Of a stretch of 64,000 nucleotides of DNA, positions 46,559 through 60,290 are shown piece after piece. A program made the position numbers and the translations under genes. The stretch is from Alisma plantago-aquatica (lineage: Eukaryota; Streptophyta; Magnoliopsida; Alismatales; Alismataceae): positions 744,492,556 through 744,556,555 of the forward strand of contig OY856413.1 of the NCBI GenBank assembly GCA_963693085.1, in the 5' to 3' direction. The stretch's first letter is position 1; the number at the start of each line of letters is the position of its first letter. The notes under the pieces were generated by a model. The model saw nothing but the letters and a program-made list of their open reading frames with translations. It searched no databases and was not told where the DNA came from.

Positions 46559-49500
46559 TGTTACACCCCAAATTTTGGGTTCAATTGGTGAGAATTGTAA
46601 TTTCTCATATTAAAGATATTTGAACAAATAAAGATATAATTTATTTGGAATAAATGGATTTAATTTACAATAGCCTTGATGATTGTGTTGTGGGCTTTAT
46701 TGTCTATTCGGCCCAATAACAAGGAAATGAAGAAAGGAAATTCAATTTTTAAAATAGTAAATGAATAATTGAGTTTTTGAGAAAAGAAGGATGTAGAAAC
46801 CTCTGGAAGGCAAAAGAATGTAATCCAAGGATGGATTTCGTGCCTATTGGGTTCCTTGTGTTCCAAGGAGTCCAAAGTTGCATAGAGAATGCAATAAGAA
46901 AAGAAAAGATCAATTAAGTAATTCTTTATTAAGAAAGAAATTGAAAACAATGATAAAATGTGGAAAAAAAGTGGAAAAAGGTGGAATTGAGTTATCCTTA
47001 ATGGGATTTCGTATCCCAAGGATTATTAATGATAAAAGGAATACCAATGAGGAAAATAAAAGTGAAATAAAGAGAAACCCTCAAAAAGAGATATTTTAAT
47101 AAGAAATAAACAAGATAATATGAAATAATGCATATTGATGCATCTAGAAGGATAATGAGTATTCCTTAAAAAGGAATTTCGAATTATTTGAGTTTCTTGG
47201 GATCCAAGGAGTCCCAATGAAGAAAGAGGAAAGATAAAATACCAAAATTGCAAAATAAGAAGATAATATGATATATTATTAATGGTTTTTTGTAGCTTTG
47301 TTAAAGAAGAGGTATTTTCTACTTAAGGAAAACATAATTTCGTGATTAATGGATTAAAAAGGCAAGTCTAAGGAGAGTAAGGGAGAGGATTTTCGTACTC
47401 TTAAATATCCAAGTAGTAAAGAATATCAAAAGATAATAGAGAGAGAGAGAAAATTTGTTTCTTAATGAAGGGATATAATTCCTAATAGGAAAAGGCTTTG
47501 TTCCTTTGTGGGCAAGCATGCTGGGGCATGGCTACCATCCTCTATAAAAGGATAGACCCCTTGGACGATCCCAAGTAGATCCCATGCATATCTCTCTCCT
47601 CTATGTCTTCTTCTTCATGAAAACCCTAGCCGTGAAGGGTGGAACAACCCTGGGGCAAACGAGGGGCCAAGGACGAGTTAGGAAGGAAGCATGCTGCTCC
47701 CACGACACCATACAACTACTCTGTAGTTGTTCCTACACCTAGCCAGGCGCAACAGCAGCTGCACAACTGCAAGAGAGGCTGACGCCATGGCTGAAGGTCA
47801 CGAGCTTGCCAATCCTGAACCAGCCACACAAGTCGCAAGATGGGCGGCGCCCGAGGTGCAGCAGATAAGGGCGAAGCTAGGGAGGCCATCAGCGGTGATC
47901 CTCAAGCTCTAGAGGGAGAGGGGCATACCCCCAAAGTACAGCTGGGCGGCGCGCAAACAATGTTGGTGTAAGGTTGAAGACGACGGGGCATTTGACTATT
48001 TTGCCCCTCCATGCTACACAAGCGTCGACCACTTAACCAAGGGTAATTTGGACGTTTCAAAATGTTTCCAAAGAAAGCAACATTGCATGTATTGCGTGAC
48101 GTGGCACAATCTGATTGGCTAAGTAAGTGAATCCTTGTGAATTTCATAACTAAAGATTGGTAGCTCAGATTAGTACGAATAAAATATGAAAATTGATCAA
48201 GAGAACGAGAGGAATCCAATAAAAATGATATTAAAGATTGATTCCGTTCCTAATAGCAAAAGTACTATAAGTTGATGAAAAGTGCATTAAAGTTAAGTTA
48301 AAAACCCTATTTGTGATTAAAGGTTGAATCTAGTATGCTTAATGGGTTAATTAAAGTATTAATAACCTGTTGAATGATAATGTTAGATTCGAACCTGATC
48401 TAGATGTGAAATTGTATGATTTAGGGTTTTTACCCCATATGAGAATGATTAAGTATTTAGAAACCCTAATTTAGGGACAAATAGGATAAGATCATATTTA
48501 ATTTGAAAAATGTGAAAATATGTTGTTATATGATGGTTCTAATCTGTTTCGAGCATTAAAGTCCTTAATTCTGGATAAATACCCTAAATGTAGTAATTAG
48601 GGTCTTTTGATGAATAAAAGGTAGAATTGATGGCAAAATGAGTTCATATGTTACTTAGACTATAATGAACTTTGAATTAATGATAGAGGCGTATAATGAT
48701 CTTGTCATGGATTAAAAGGATAAAAATAGTAGGTTTAATGTAAAAGAAGCTTAATGAAATTAATTGATGATTAATGGTGCCTTAAATATGAAAATAGGGT
48801 TATATGTTGATAAGATAACCTTAATATTGAAGAATAGATGAGATAAATAGGGTTTATGAGTAATGGCATAAAATTAGGGTTTAATATGGTAAAATATGGA
48901 GGGAAACCCTAAGTGCAAAATGCAACCCTAAAATGGATACGGAAAACTTAGGAAGCGATTTCAAGTTGAATAAAAAGAATATTGATAAAGTGTGTAGTAA
49001 ATAGAGTACATGTGTTTTTCAGGATTCTTAATGATGTGGTTGAATTACTTTCTTGGATTGCTTTCTTGGTTGGAATTGATATTAGCTTGAGATATCTACT
49101 GAACAGGTATGTGGTTATGCTTATGAATAATCTCTTTAGTTTCATGGCGATTTCCGAACATGTTTATCGGTTGCTTGAAAATAACTGTTGGATGCCTTTT
49201 ATTTCATGCAACTGTAAAGTGACTATGATTATCACTATGAATATATATAACTGGCTAGATCCGAATCCACCTCTGTGGCTTGTAAAGGCTAAAAAGGGGT
49301 AACCTAGAGTAAAGTCTAGGTTATCGTGGGTTAGAAATTGGGCTACCAAGTGTAGTGCCATGAGACCCTTTAGCATGCCATGAGTTAAGGAGTGGGCTAC
49401 TTATGGGTAGTGCCATGTGAGTCAACCCTAGAAACTGATTCACCTGTTAGGTGGGATCATGAGGGGAATAATGGGGATAGGATATACATGGACTGCACAG

Positions 49501-49919
49501 TTATATTTAAAATGTAAAATTGTTTATTAAATGGTAATTGGCTGCAATACATTGTTATGAATAATTGCACAATTATTGTTTCCCCCACATACCAGCTTCG
49601 GCTGACCGACGTTTTGTTTGTCGACGTTTTAGGTAAAAAGCCAAAAGGACAAATAGTAAATCATCATATTGTGAAATACATGAAGTAAAATGCAAGGAGG
49701 ATTAGTTAGAGTAGAATTCATACATGCATTGAAGTTTAGAAATCCAAAATTTCAAAAGGTATGTAAAAGTTTATTTTCTTACAGCTTTCCAGTTTAGTCT
49801 GTTAAAATTTAATAATTGTTCTTGGTTAGTTGCCGAACCTTTGATCCAGAAATTATGTGTGCAACTTCAAACTCTCGGTCTCCCTTAATTGGGGGTTACC
49901 AGAAGGTAGGGCCGTAACA
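46559..49919 (+). repeat. E 5' LTR
   Basis: Pairs with 54297-57739. There is a TATA-like TATAAAAGGATAGA at about 47552 followed by leader sequence containing short ORFs (for example 47727-47912) that are not supported as genes. It ends GGGCCGTAACA. Confidence 0.9.
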
Positions 49920-49921
49920 TT

Positions 49922-49933
49922 TGGTATCAATGC
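49922..49933 (+). other. E primer-binding site, tRNA-Met type
   Basis: TGGTATCAATGC lies two bases after the LTR end. It matches the usual TGGTATCAGAGC except at one position. Confidence 0.8.
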
Positions 49934-52900
49934 GTAGGTTCCTCACTTAACCATTAATAATTATTAATTTTTACAAACTCCATAGAACCCAAGGGAGTTA
50001 TTAGAGGATTATCTGAAAGATGGAGGTGTCTAGAAAAGGATCACAACCGGGGGCTGGCAATCTTTTCCTCCGCACCGCTAGTCAAAATACAAGGACTCCC
50101 GAATTCGCGTGACTGCCTGGCCAAAGTCTTAGGGTATGAATCGAAATAAGATACCTTTAGGACTTTCTCATCTTATTCATCCCTTCTCATCACAAATTCT
50201 GGTAAGGACCTTAAGGATTAGGGTTTTCTCTCTTCACCCTTTTGAGGTATGGGTAAGGTGGATAAGGATTAAGGGATCCTCCACCAAATTAATAAAAAGC
50301 ATGTAAATAAGATGTCATGGACATAAGCTTAATAGAGTAAGCATAAAAGAATAGATACATGCTTAGGTCGTATGACACATTGCCCTCAGGAGAGGCCTGA
50401 GGATAGACCTCCTTGTCATGAGGATGAGTAGAGAGAGTTAGTCTTAGAGGTAGAGACCTCCATTATAAGTAGAGACCTAGCACATCCTATGAGGATGATG
50501 TTAACCCTAACCCTAAGTGAAGGTTAGAGACAGATGGCATGATGAGTTAGATAGACATACCTTGGATGACGTATGAGCCATGAGAGGTTGGATGACCTAG
50601 TACCTTTGGCGACCCAACCCTGGGAAGGGTCGTGCATGTTAGAGTGAAGGATAGCTCCTTCATTGACGAGGTTAGAGAAGAACCTATGGAAACCCTCTGA
50701 GCTTATATGAGCATGGCATGATATGCACCCAGAATGTGTCAGTAGTACGAGCAGTAGGTTGAAACCCTGACCAGTATGCATGATGGATAACTTATGAGAG
50801 CTATGGATGACCTTGAGAAAACGTTATAAGCTTCACCCACGTAGAGGTATGTTGGTGAGCTTGATCCCTCATGGAGAGAGGACCTCTAATAGTAAGGTTG
50901 GATGTAGAGTTAGCTCTAAGAGAGAGAGCAGGAACCAAGCAAGAAGTTTAGAAGCCTAAACCCCGATATATGAGGAACAGTGGGGAGTCGAGGATGATGC
51001 GACCTAAATGGATGATAGTGGTTGCCTCATGCATGATCCCTGGAGGCTGATGATATCTTGGTTGCCTTTATAGGAACCAAACCCTAGAGAGAGGATGATG
51101 CTTTTGGAACTTATGTACCTATGGTATATGTGTTTACCTACTGAGATGAGACAAAGAGTGCCTTGGACCCTGAGGAGGTTTAGTAACAGGTTGTGAGGCC
51201 TTATACCTTGTTGGTTGTCCTAGAGGGGGACTCAACTCTGAAGTGTTTCTTGAGTCAAAGGATGACAGGAGGTGCATGACATACCTGGGACATGTCTGGT
51301 TCGTGGTTAAGAGGTTGGGAATGCAGTTGGATACCCAAAAGTGAACCTAGGGTTCGTAGGCCTAAGAGGGGAAGTGGGGTACCTAATGCTCATGGTGAGA
51401 GTAGAGTTTATATAGATGCGAGCATGGTACTTCTTATGTTGAGAGGAAAGGAAAACCCTTAAGTTTAAAGGTATGATTGATGAACCCCTCACAACTGAGT
51501 TGATGACATGGGAAGGCATGATCATGATCCAGTGTCGAGGAAAGAGAACAAGTATGACCTAACATGGTTTAGTAGGTTATTTGCTTGTGCCTTAGTAGAT
51601 TGCTAGGGTTAAGCATGTGGATGTAAACCCTAGACCTAAGGGCGTTTGTGAGCTTATTGTCAAGGAGTAGTTTCCTTCCATCATGGGAGAGGGACCCTTT
51701 TGTAGGGTGTATACCAGTTTTGTTGGTAACCTAAAGAGGTCTCATAGGATCTTGAGAAGCTAAGTGAAAAGTACATGGTATGACAATGAACCTGTAGACC
51801 CATAGATATCCTTCTCTAAGTGCATGTGGATGTATTACCATGGAGGTAACCGATATGGGGCCTGACCAAGGTAGGCAGGTCACCATGAATCCTATGAAAG
51901 GATAAAAGTCAGCCCTTGGATGCAGAAAGAGAGATGATGAAGGCTTGGGTAAGGTTCTAAGTTGGACATGTACTTTAATAGAATCCTCAGTCTATCCTAG
52001 GGTCAGGTAGGGATAATACTGATGGAAGTAGGAGTTGCCTAATTCCCTTGTTGCACATGACCATAGGGTTGGGAGGTAACATCTATCATTGCCTAAGAGC
52101 CATGGGTTAGGAGATTGATCACCTTCATGAACTCATGGGACCCAAAGGGAAGACGAGTAGGGCACTCTCTAGATGCATAAGGGAAGAGAGATGACCCCAA
52201 AAGTGCTGACACCCTATAGACCAAGAGGGGATGACCAAGGGATGTGTGTAAACCTCAATAGTTTCAAGACTAGTTTTCCATGGAAGTAACCTTGATATCG
52301 AGATGATTGCGATGAAGTGACATATGTGGCATGTTTCAACTTAGATTTAAAGGTGTACTGGCAAGGTGGGATGTACCATCTCTACTCTTGGAACAAGAAG
52401 AACTATGTATTTGGGCTACAACCAAATGCTTATTTCCTCTTGTTATGGGAGTGAGAGATAGGACAGTACACATGCCATACACCAAGGATAAAAGATGATG
52501 TGAGTTGGAACGTTGCTACGAGGTATGATGATAGAGAGGATAGCATACCCTGGTAGAGTGAACGATACACGGATGGTTTACCAATACAAAGAGATATGAG
52601 GTAGTCATCTTTTGAGAATGTTTTATCATGAGCGATGTGGAACTTACAAGTTATACCAGGTTGAGTTTGATCACCATGATGATGAAATCATACAGTGTTC
52701 TTAATGAAGATAGACATAGAGTTTGATGTGAGACGATAAGTGAAATACATGGAAGTGTATGTCTTCAATGTTACCTAATACATAAGAAGGTGAAGTGGTA
52801 ATGGATGCTCTGGTTGAGATATATCTGCCTAATTTGGCTAGAAGAGGTTGTTAGACTAACCCTAAGTTTGGAAAAGAAGATATGTTTGGCTAACACTAAG

Positions 52901-53169
52901 ATGTAATGAGATATGTTGAACAAGTTAATGGTTGTTTGGTTAGCCAACCTAGGCCTTGATGCAATGAAAGGATGGTTGTAGAGCCTCAAATGCACTTCTT
53001 TGGAAAGGAAGGTGATGAAACCCTGACTAGAGTGGTTTAGGGTTTCCGAGGAATCAATCTTGAGGAATCATGACATAAAGAAACTCATGATTTTAAGATC
53101 AACAAACACCGAGATACTACAAGGATAGTAAGTGATAATGACACTTTGGATGCTTAAGACAAAGTTGCA
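49934..53169 (+). other. E interior, gag-RT part decayed beyond recognition
   Basis: This is 3.2 kb where gag, protease and reverse transcriptase would be expected by position. Stops are dense in all frames and I could not recognise any catalytic motif with confidence. Base composition is more G-rich on the plus strand than the LTRs, consistent with former coding sequence. Confidence 0.5.
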
Positions 53170-54125
53170 TGTGGCATGTGGCCATGCAAGACAGAAGGTG
53201 AAGGACGAGCACCGGTAACCCAGTGCATTGATATAGAGGATAAAAAGTTCCCGAGAGGGAATGGGAGTTCATCACTATGGATGTTGTGATAGGTCTCCCC
53301 TAGACCAAGGAAGGTCAAGATGCAATATGGGTTATGGTAGACCGCCTTATCTAGATGACATGAGAAAGAAAGAGTTATGTCAAGGTACAGATTGGGTTGA
53401 ACTACATATGAGAGAGATGGTTCAACTACACCATGAGGTGAGTTCAAAAGGTTCTTGAGTTTGACCTAAAGGTTCCCTTCCAAAAGGTGGAAATAGAAAC
53501 ATGAAGAATCCTACGTTAGTACAGTTTATCACCCCTAACTAATGGTTAGTATGATCCAGACTAAAGGGTCTGATGAGAGCATATGTGCTCGTTTAGGGTG
53601 ATAGCTAGAGAAAGTTCTTGACCTATGAAAGATGTGATGATAACCACCATAGCCAGTATTGGGATTTAAAGAAGCTCTATAAGGGAGGTTGTGTTGGTCA
53701 CCACTTTAGTAAGGTGATGTTGGTGAAAAGACCACGTGATGGTTAGAAAAGGACCACAATGTGTGTAGATGAAGTCGCTTTGATCGTGCAATGGCTAAAA
53801 GGAGCCTAGAGACAATGGGAGTTGTGAGTGGATGCAAAGTAGACTGATATCCAGTTCACTGTGGGAGAATATGTGACATAAAAATATGACCCTCTAAGTT
53901 ATATCTAAGAGAGCTGAGTCCCCGATACATGGGTCCATTTGATATGTATTGTTGGAGAAGGTTATGGTTAACCTTAACCCTCAGGATAAAGAAATGTGTG
54001 ATGAGTTCCAAGTGTCCAATTTAGAGAACTATGTGAGGCACCCCGACCATGTGCTGAGCAATGAACCTAGTGATCCCCAAGGGAGGCTGAAATGGCCTGA
54101 GTCACCCGTGTAGTTTATAGACGTC
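53170..54125 (+). pseudogene. integrase relic of E (chromovirus type)
   Basis: Fragments of Ty3/gypsy integrase appear in order across several frames: RQKVKDEH (end of the His/Cys finger region), WEFITMDVVIGLP (first catalytic Asp, 53262-53300), GQDAIWVMVDRL, VELHMREMVQLHHE, and near 53920 LSPRYMGPF, the GPF motif of the C-terminal domain. The YVRHPDHV region follows at 54030. The later part of the integrase core is too decayed to point to the other two acidic residues. Many stops and at least two frameshifts make it non-functional. Confidence 0.75.
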
Positions 54126-54283
54126 AGGATAAAAGAACTCAGAGAAAAGAATATGTGAGGACTAAGGTTCTTTGGAAACGCCATGGATAAGGTAAAGACA
54201 CATAGGGGCCAATGATGTACATGAAAAAGTCTTATCTTGAATTGTTTGTTTGCTTGATAGAATTTTGAGGACAAAATTCCTAT

Positions 54284-54296
54284 AAGAGGGGAAGGA
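54284..54296 (+). other. E polypurine tract
   Basis: AAGAGGGGAAGGA immediately precedes the TG of the 3' LTR. Confidence 0.85.
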
Positions 54297-56977
54297 TGTT
54301 ACAACCCCAATTTTTGGGTTCAATTGGTGAGAAATGTAATTTCTCATATTAAAGATATTTGAACAAATAATGATATAATTTATTTGGAATAAATGGATTT
54401 CGTTTACAATATCCTTGATGATTGTGTTGTGGGCTTTATTGGCTATTGGGCCCAATAATAAGGAAATGAAGAAAGGAAATTCAATTATTAAAATAGTAAA
54501 TGAATAATTGAGTTTTTGAGAAAAGAAGGATGTGGAAACCTCTGGAAGGCAAAAGAATGTAATCCAAGGATGGATTTCGTGCCTCTTGGGTTCCTTGGGT
54601 TCCAAGGAGTCCAAAGTTGCATAGAGAATGCAATAAGAAAAGAAAAGATCAATTCAGTATTTCTTTATTAAGAAAGAAATTGAAAACAATGATAACATGT
54701 GGAAAATAAGTGGAAAAAGGTGGAATTGAGTTATCCTTAATGGGATTTCGTATCCCAAGGATTACTAATGATAAAAGGAATACCAATGAGGAAAATAAAA
54801 GAGAAATAAAGAGAAATCCTCAAAAAGAGATATTTTAATAAGAAATAAACAAGATAATATGAAATAATGCATATTGATGCATCTAGAAGGATAATGAGTA
54901 TTCCTTAAAAAGGAAATTCGAATTATTTGAGTTTCTTGGGATCCAAGGAGTCCCAATGAAGAAAGAGGAAAGAGAAAATACCAAAATTGCAAAATAAGAA
55001 GATAATATGATATATTATTAATGGTTTATTGTAGCTTTGTTAAAGAAGGGGTATTTTCTACTTAAGGAAAACATAATTTTGTGATTAATGGAGTAAAAAG
55101 GCAAGTCTAAGGAGAGTAAGGGAGAGGATTTTCATACTCTTAAATCTCCAAGTAGTAAAGAATATCAAAAGATAATAGAGAGAGAGAGAGAAAATTTGTT
55201 TCTTAATGAAGGGATATAATTCCTAATAGGAAAAGGCTTTGTTCCTTCGTGGGTAAGCATGCTGGGGCATGGCTACCCTCCTCTATAAAAGGATAGACTC
55301 CTTGGACGAGCCCAAGTAGATCCCATGCATCTATATCTCCTCTAAGTCTTCTTCTTCATGAAAACCCTAGACGTGAAGGGTGGAACAACCCTAGGGAAAA
55401 CGAGGGGCCAAGGACGGGTTAGGAAGGAAGCATGCTTCTCCCACAACGCCATACAACTGCTCTGTAGTTGTTCCTACACCTAGCCAGGTGCAGCAGCAGC
55501 TGCATGACTGCAAGAGAGGCTGGTGCCATGGCTAAAGGTCACGAGCTTGCCAAGCATGAACCAAGCACACAAGTCGCAAGATGGGCGACGCCCTAGGTGC
55601 GGCAGACAAGGGAGAAGCTAGGGAGGCCACCGGCGGCGGTCCTCAAGCCCTAGAGGGAGAGGGGCAGACCCCCGAAGTACTGCTGGGCGGTGCACAAATA
55701 GTGTTTGCTTAAGGTTGAAGACGATGGGGCATTTGACTATTTTGCCCCTCCATGCTACACAAGCGTCAGCCACTTAACCGAGGGTATTCTGGACCTTTCG
55801 AAATGTTTCCAAAGAAAGCAACGTTGCATGTATTGCGTGACGTGGCGCAATCTGATTGGCTAAGTAAGTGAATACTTGTGAATTTCATAACTAAAGATTG
55901 GTAGCTTGGATTAGTATGAATAAAATATGAAAATTGATCAGGAGAATAATAGGAATTAAATAAAAATGATATTAAAGATTGATTCCATTCCTAATTGGAA
56001 AATTACTATAAGTTGATGAAAAGTGCATTAAAGTTAAGTTAAAAACCCTATCGTGATTAAAGGTTGAATCTAGTATGCTTAATGGGTTAGTTGAAGTAAT
56101 AATAACCTGTTGAATGATAATGTTAGATTTGAACCTGATCTAGATGTGAAATTGCATGATTTAGGGTTTTTACCCCATATGAGAATGATTAAGTATTTAG
56201 AAACCCTAATTTAGGGATAAAGAGGATAAGATCATATTTAATTTGAAATATGTGAAAATATGTTGTTATATGATGGTTCTAATCTATTTCGGGCATTAAA
56301 GTCCTTAATTCTGGATAAATACCCTAAATGTAGTAATTAGGGTCTTTTCATGAATAAAAGGTAGAATTGATGGCAAAATGAGTTCAGATGTTACTTAGAC
56401 TATAATGAACTTTGAATTAATGATAGAGGTGTATAATGATCTTGTCATGGATTAAAAGGATAAAAATAGTAGCTTTAACGTAAAAGAAGCTTAATGAAAT
56501 TAATTGATGATTAATGGTGCCTTAAATCTGAAAATAGGGTTATATGTTGATAAGATAACCTTAATATTGAAGAATAGATGAGATAAGTAGGGTTTATGAG
56601 TAATGGCATAAAATTAGGGTTTAATATGGTAAAATATGGAGGGAAACCCTAAGTGCAAAATGCCACCCTAAAATGGATACGGAAAACTTAGGAAGCGATT
56701 TCAAGTTGAATAGAAAGAATCTTGATAAAGTGTGTAGTAAATAGAGTACATGTGTTTTTTAGGATTCTTAATGATGTGGTTGAATTACTTTCTTGGATTT
56801 ATTTCTTGGTTGGAATTGATATTAGATTGAGATATCTACTGAACAGGTATGTGGTTATGCTTATGAATAATCACTTTAGTTTCATGGCAATTCCCGAACG
56901 TGTATATCGGTTGCTTGAAAATAACTGTTGGATGCTTTTTATTTCATGCAACTATAAAGTGACTATGATGATCACTA

Positions 56978-57070
<93 letters not shown>

Positions 57071-57739
57071 CTGGCTAGATCCAAATCCACCTCTGTGGCT
57101 TGTAAAGGCTAAAAAGGGGTAACCTAGAGTAAAGTCTAGGTTATCGTGGGTTAGAAATTGGGCTACCAAGTGTAGTGCCATGAGACCCTTTAGCATGCCA
57201 TGAGTTAAGGAGTGGGCTACTTACGGGTAGTGCCATGTGACTAAACCCTAGAAACTGATTCACCTGTTAGGTGGGATCATGAGGGGAATAATGGGGATAG
57301 GATATACATGGACCATGCAATTATATTTAAAATGTAAAATTGTTTGTTAAATGGTAATTGGCTGCAATACATTGTTATGAATAATTGCACGATTATTGTT
57401 TCCCACACATACCAGCTTCGGCTGACCGACGTTTTGTTTGTCAGCGTTTTAGGTACAAAGCCAAAAGGACAAACAGTAAATCATCATGCTATAAAATACA
57501 TGAAATAAAATGCAAGGAGGATTAGTTAGAGTAGAATTCATACATGGATAGAAGTTTAGAAATCCTAAATTTCAAAAGGTATGTAAAAGTTTAGTTTCTT
57601 ACAACTTTCCAATTTAGTATGTTAAAATTTAATAATTGTTCTTGGTTAATTGCTAAACCTTTGATCCAAAAATTATGTGTGTGGCTTCGACCTCTCGGTC
57701 TCCCTTAATTGGGGGTTACCGGAAGGTGGGGTTGTAGCA
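54297..57739 (+). repeat. E 3' LTR
   Basis: Pairs with 46559-49919. It is 82 bp longer, nearly all of which is the AT repeat at 56981-57069. Confidence 0.9.
56981..57069. repeat. (AT)n microsatellite in E 3' LTR
   Basis: There are 89 bases of AT repeat where the 5' LTR has only ATATATATA (49241-49249). The flanking sequence is otherwise aligned. The repeat grew after the two LTRs were made from one template. Confidence 0.97.
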
Positions 57740-59704
57740 GTGGTCGACCTATGAACTTCCCCACCATCATTCTCCTTGCCAGGAAATGGCTGTGTAGCAC
57801 TGACACCACCACAATCCACCACCATATCCCTCCTAGTGCTTGACCACCATGGCAAGCACACTGTCGCCATGGCGGATCTTCACCCCATATCCAAATCTAA
57901 CAAACCAATCCATAGGTTCCTCTCCTCTACTTACTCTACTCAACGACATGCCTACCCCTAGTCTGCTTTACACGACACCAAGAAGCACTAAAAACTCCAG
58001 GAAGCACCACATACCAACACCAACCCTCCTTCTCACCTCTTACTTTCCATCACACCATAGCCATGACAATAAGAAGTCATGGCCACAATCTACTACTATG
58101 TCCACAATCTGATCTAATAGTCATCTACCTAGTTGCCACCTTCTTCTCCTCCTACACCTGTGTCCTACAGTGCGAGGAAGAGCCAAGCAATGTCGGTGAT
58201 GCTAGGCTGTGTCGGGCACCTCCAGGTTGTGCCACCTCTGCTCTTTCCCATCCCTTGCACCTAGTCATCAACAACCTGACCTATAGCACAACTCGACAGT
58301 GACGACCCATGCTTGGTCTCACCAACCACCATGACACATCATCGCCGCCACCTACTAAGGATGGAGCCATGCCACTAAACAATGACTACCACTCTCCTTC
58401 TTTGCCTCATGATCCACCGCCATCATGTGTATGACTACTAGCCACCACCATGAAGATAGGACACACCCCAACCATGATGCATCAGATAAGAGCATGCAAC
58501 ACCATGTGTCAGTCACTTTTATTACCTCCCACATGCATCAAAGTCTGAAGATGTACCCCCAATGACACAAGTGTTTACAACAATGATGCCAACCTTGCAT
58601 GACTATTGATTCACAATAGCTCCAGTTCTTGTCATCAACATTGACCCCTCTTCGTAGGTGCCTTGTCATCTTCACAAATTGTCATTGTTTTCCCCTTGTT
58701 CTTCATATCTTGGCCTACTAGAACTCAGATCCCATTGTCAGTCAGACCTACATCTTTCTCCCATCTCCCTCTATGTATATTTCTCCTTCATGAAGCTATC
58801 AACAAGATTTGAAGAGCCCTTGAGCCATCAAACCTGTTGACCATTGGTAATTGATTGCTTTGAAGGTTAGTACTCCGAATCTCCCTCTATTTCAAATCTA
58901 AAGAAGCTAGTTAACTAGATCATGATAAAAATAGGTTATATGATAAAGTTGAAATATGAAGAACATTTAATTTACATTAGATGGATGACTAGATGGATAA
59001 TCCGTACACAATTACAATTGCTAAATTAAAAAATTATCCAATACATATTTAGAAGGATTAGAAGAGTTGGATAACAATACTTGGAAATATGGGTGTTTAA
59101 CTAATCTTAATATTCATGTAGGGGTCATAATCATCTTATGTAAAGTATACTGTCATGGATGTGCACTCAAACACATCAATGTAAGAGTACATGTTAGAAA
59201 GATGTCTAGAAACAAGTGTATAGGGTTCTATTACTAATATTGGTATACAAATATCAAATGTTAATAAGTCTTTTTCCCTATAAATAGCTTATGGAAGAAG
59301 GATACTTCATGAAAAGAATGTTTTATAAACATGTGAAGATGACATGTCGTCTTAGAATACATTAGAATTTACTACAATCATCAATAATTACATACTTATA
59401 TTCAAGGAATAGTCAAGAATTGGAAATTATAATGTGGATACCCATTAAGATGCGTGCTAAGCATGAAACTAGGAATAATAATAAATCATATGGATTTATA
59501 GAGGAAGTAACATTTACAAAGATAAATTGTAAGACTTTGTATATTATTAGCATATTTATGAAATGTAAACATGTTTAAACTTATGTCATTAAAGATGAAA
59601 TGTTAAACTAAAATATATATTCAAATGATCATATATTTACTCAATAAAATTAAGTATCCTAATTTGTCATTGGGTAATTGAGACTAGGATGAGAATAATA
59701 TGGA

Positions 59705-59749
<45 letters not shown>

Positions 59750-60290
59750 TATTTACACATGTTCATTTTGTTTGACTAACACACCAAATGCTTATTAGGA
59801 TGAGAACCGACTTTGAGGAGCAAGTATGACTACCGAGTTAACCTTTTACCATGAAGATAAGGTATGTACTCCTCCCTATTTATAACTGGGCATTATATTA
59901 CTAAATTCCCATAATGAGGCATCTTTTGAAATACTTGCTCTTGTTCTATTTGTTGATCAAATCATATACACTCAATTGGACTTATTATTATTCTTTTGAA
60001 TAATTATTATCATGTTGAATTGGGTCAATGACCTCACCTATTTTTGTACCTGAATTATGCTATATATGTTTATAAAAAGCGAATCTTACCACTATATTTA
60101 TGCATGTTAGATAATTCGACTAGTTTAACTATAGTAGACACTTATGTGTAGCCATTAGGACGTGTCTACTTCTGCCTGGGGTGCATCATTCCACCTCTTT
60201 TATACAGGGGCACGTCTACTTCTGCCCAAGGTGTGTCTACTTCCACCCATTTTACTTAGGCCATTGACTTAGTGGTCTAATGGCCCTACC
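57740..60290 (+). repeat. X element 3' LTR, part 2
   Basis: It resumes X after E, aligning with 21924-23876 and then with 42177-42905. It stops at 60290 (GGCCCTACC), where the other copy continues without a break, so element W is inserted here. A (TA)n repeat lies at 59705-59746. Small ORFs at 57776-58302 are in the same GC-richer LTR part as in the other copy and are not conserved. Confidence 0.85.

Larger units (their letters stand above)
46559..57739 (+). mobile_element. E element, chromovirus-like Ty3/gypsy retrotransposon, decayed interior
   Basis: The 11.2 kb element has LTRs 46559-49919 (3361 bp) and 54297-57739 (3443 bp), which begin TGTTACA and end in ACA/GCA. A tRNA-Met-type primer site TGGTATCAATGC is at 49922-49933 and a polypurine tract AAGAGGGGAAGGA at 54284-54296. 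Flanks are GGGGT (left) and GTGGT (right), one mismatch. The uninterrupted X copy at 21924 has GGGGT there, so the right one is mutated. The LTR style and integrase remnants fit the Del/Tekay chromoviruses. The interior has many stops and frameshifts although the LTRs differ by only a few percent, so the template was probably already defective when copied. Confidence 0.88.

Noticed and set aside
56722..57196. ORFs with Ile-Tyr repeats
   Set aside because: They are created by the AT microsatellite in the E 3' LTR.
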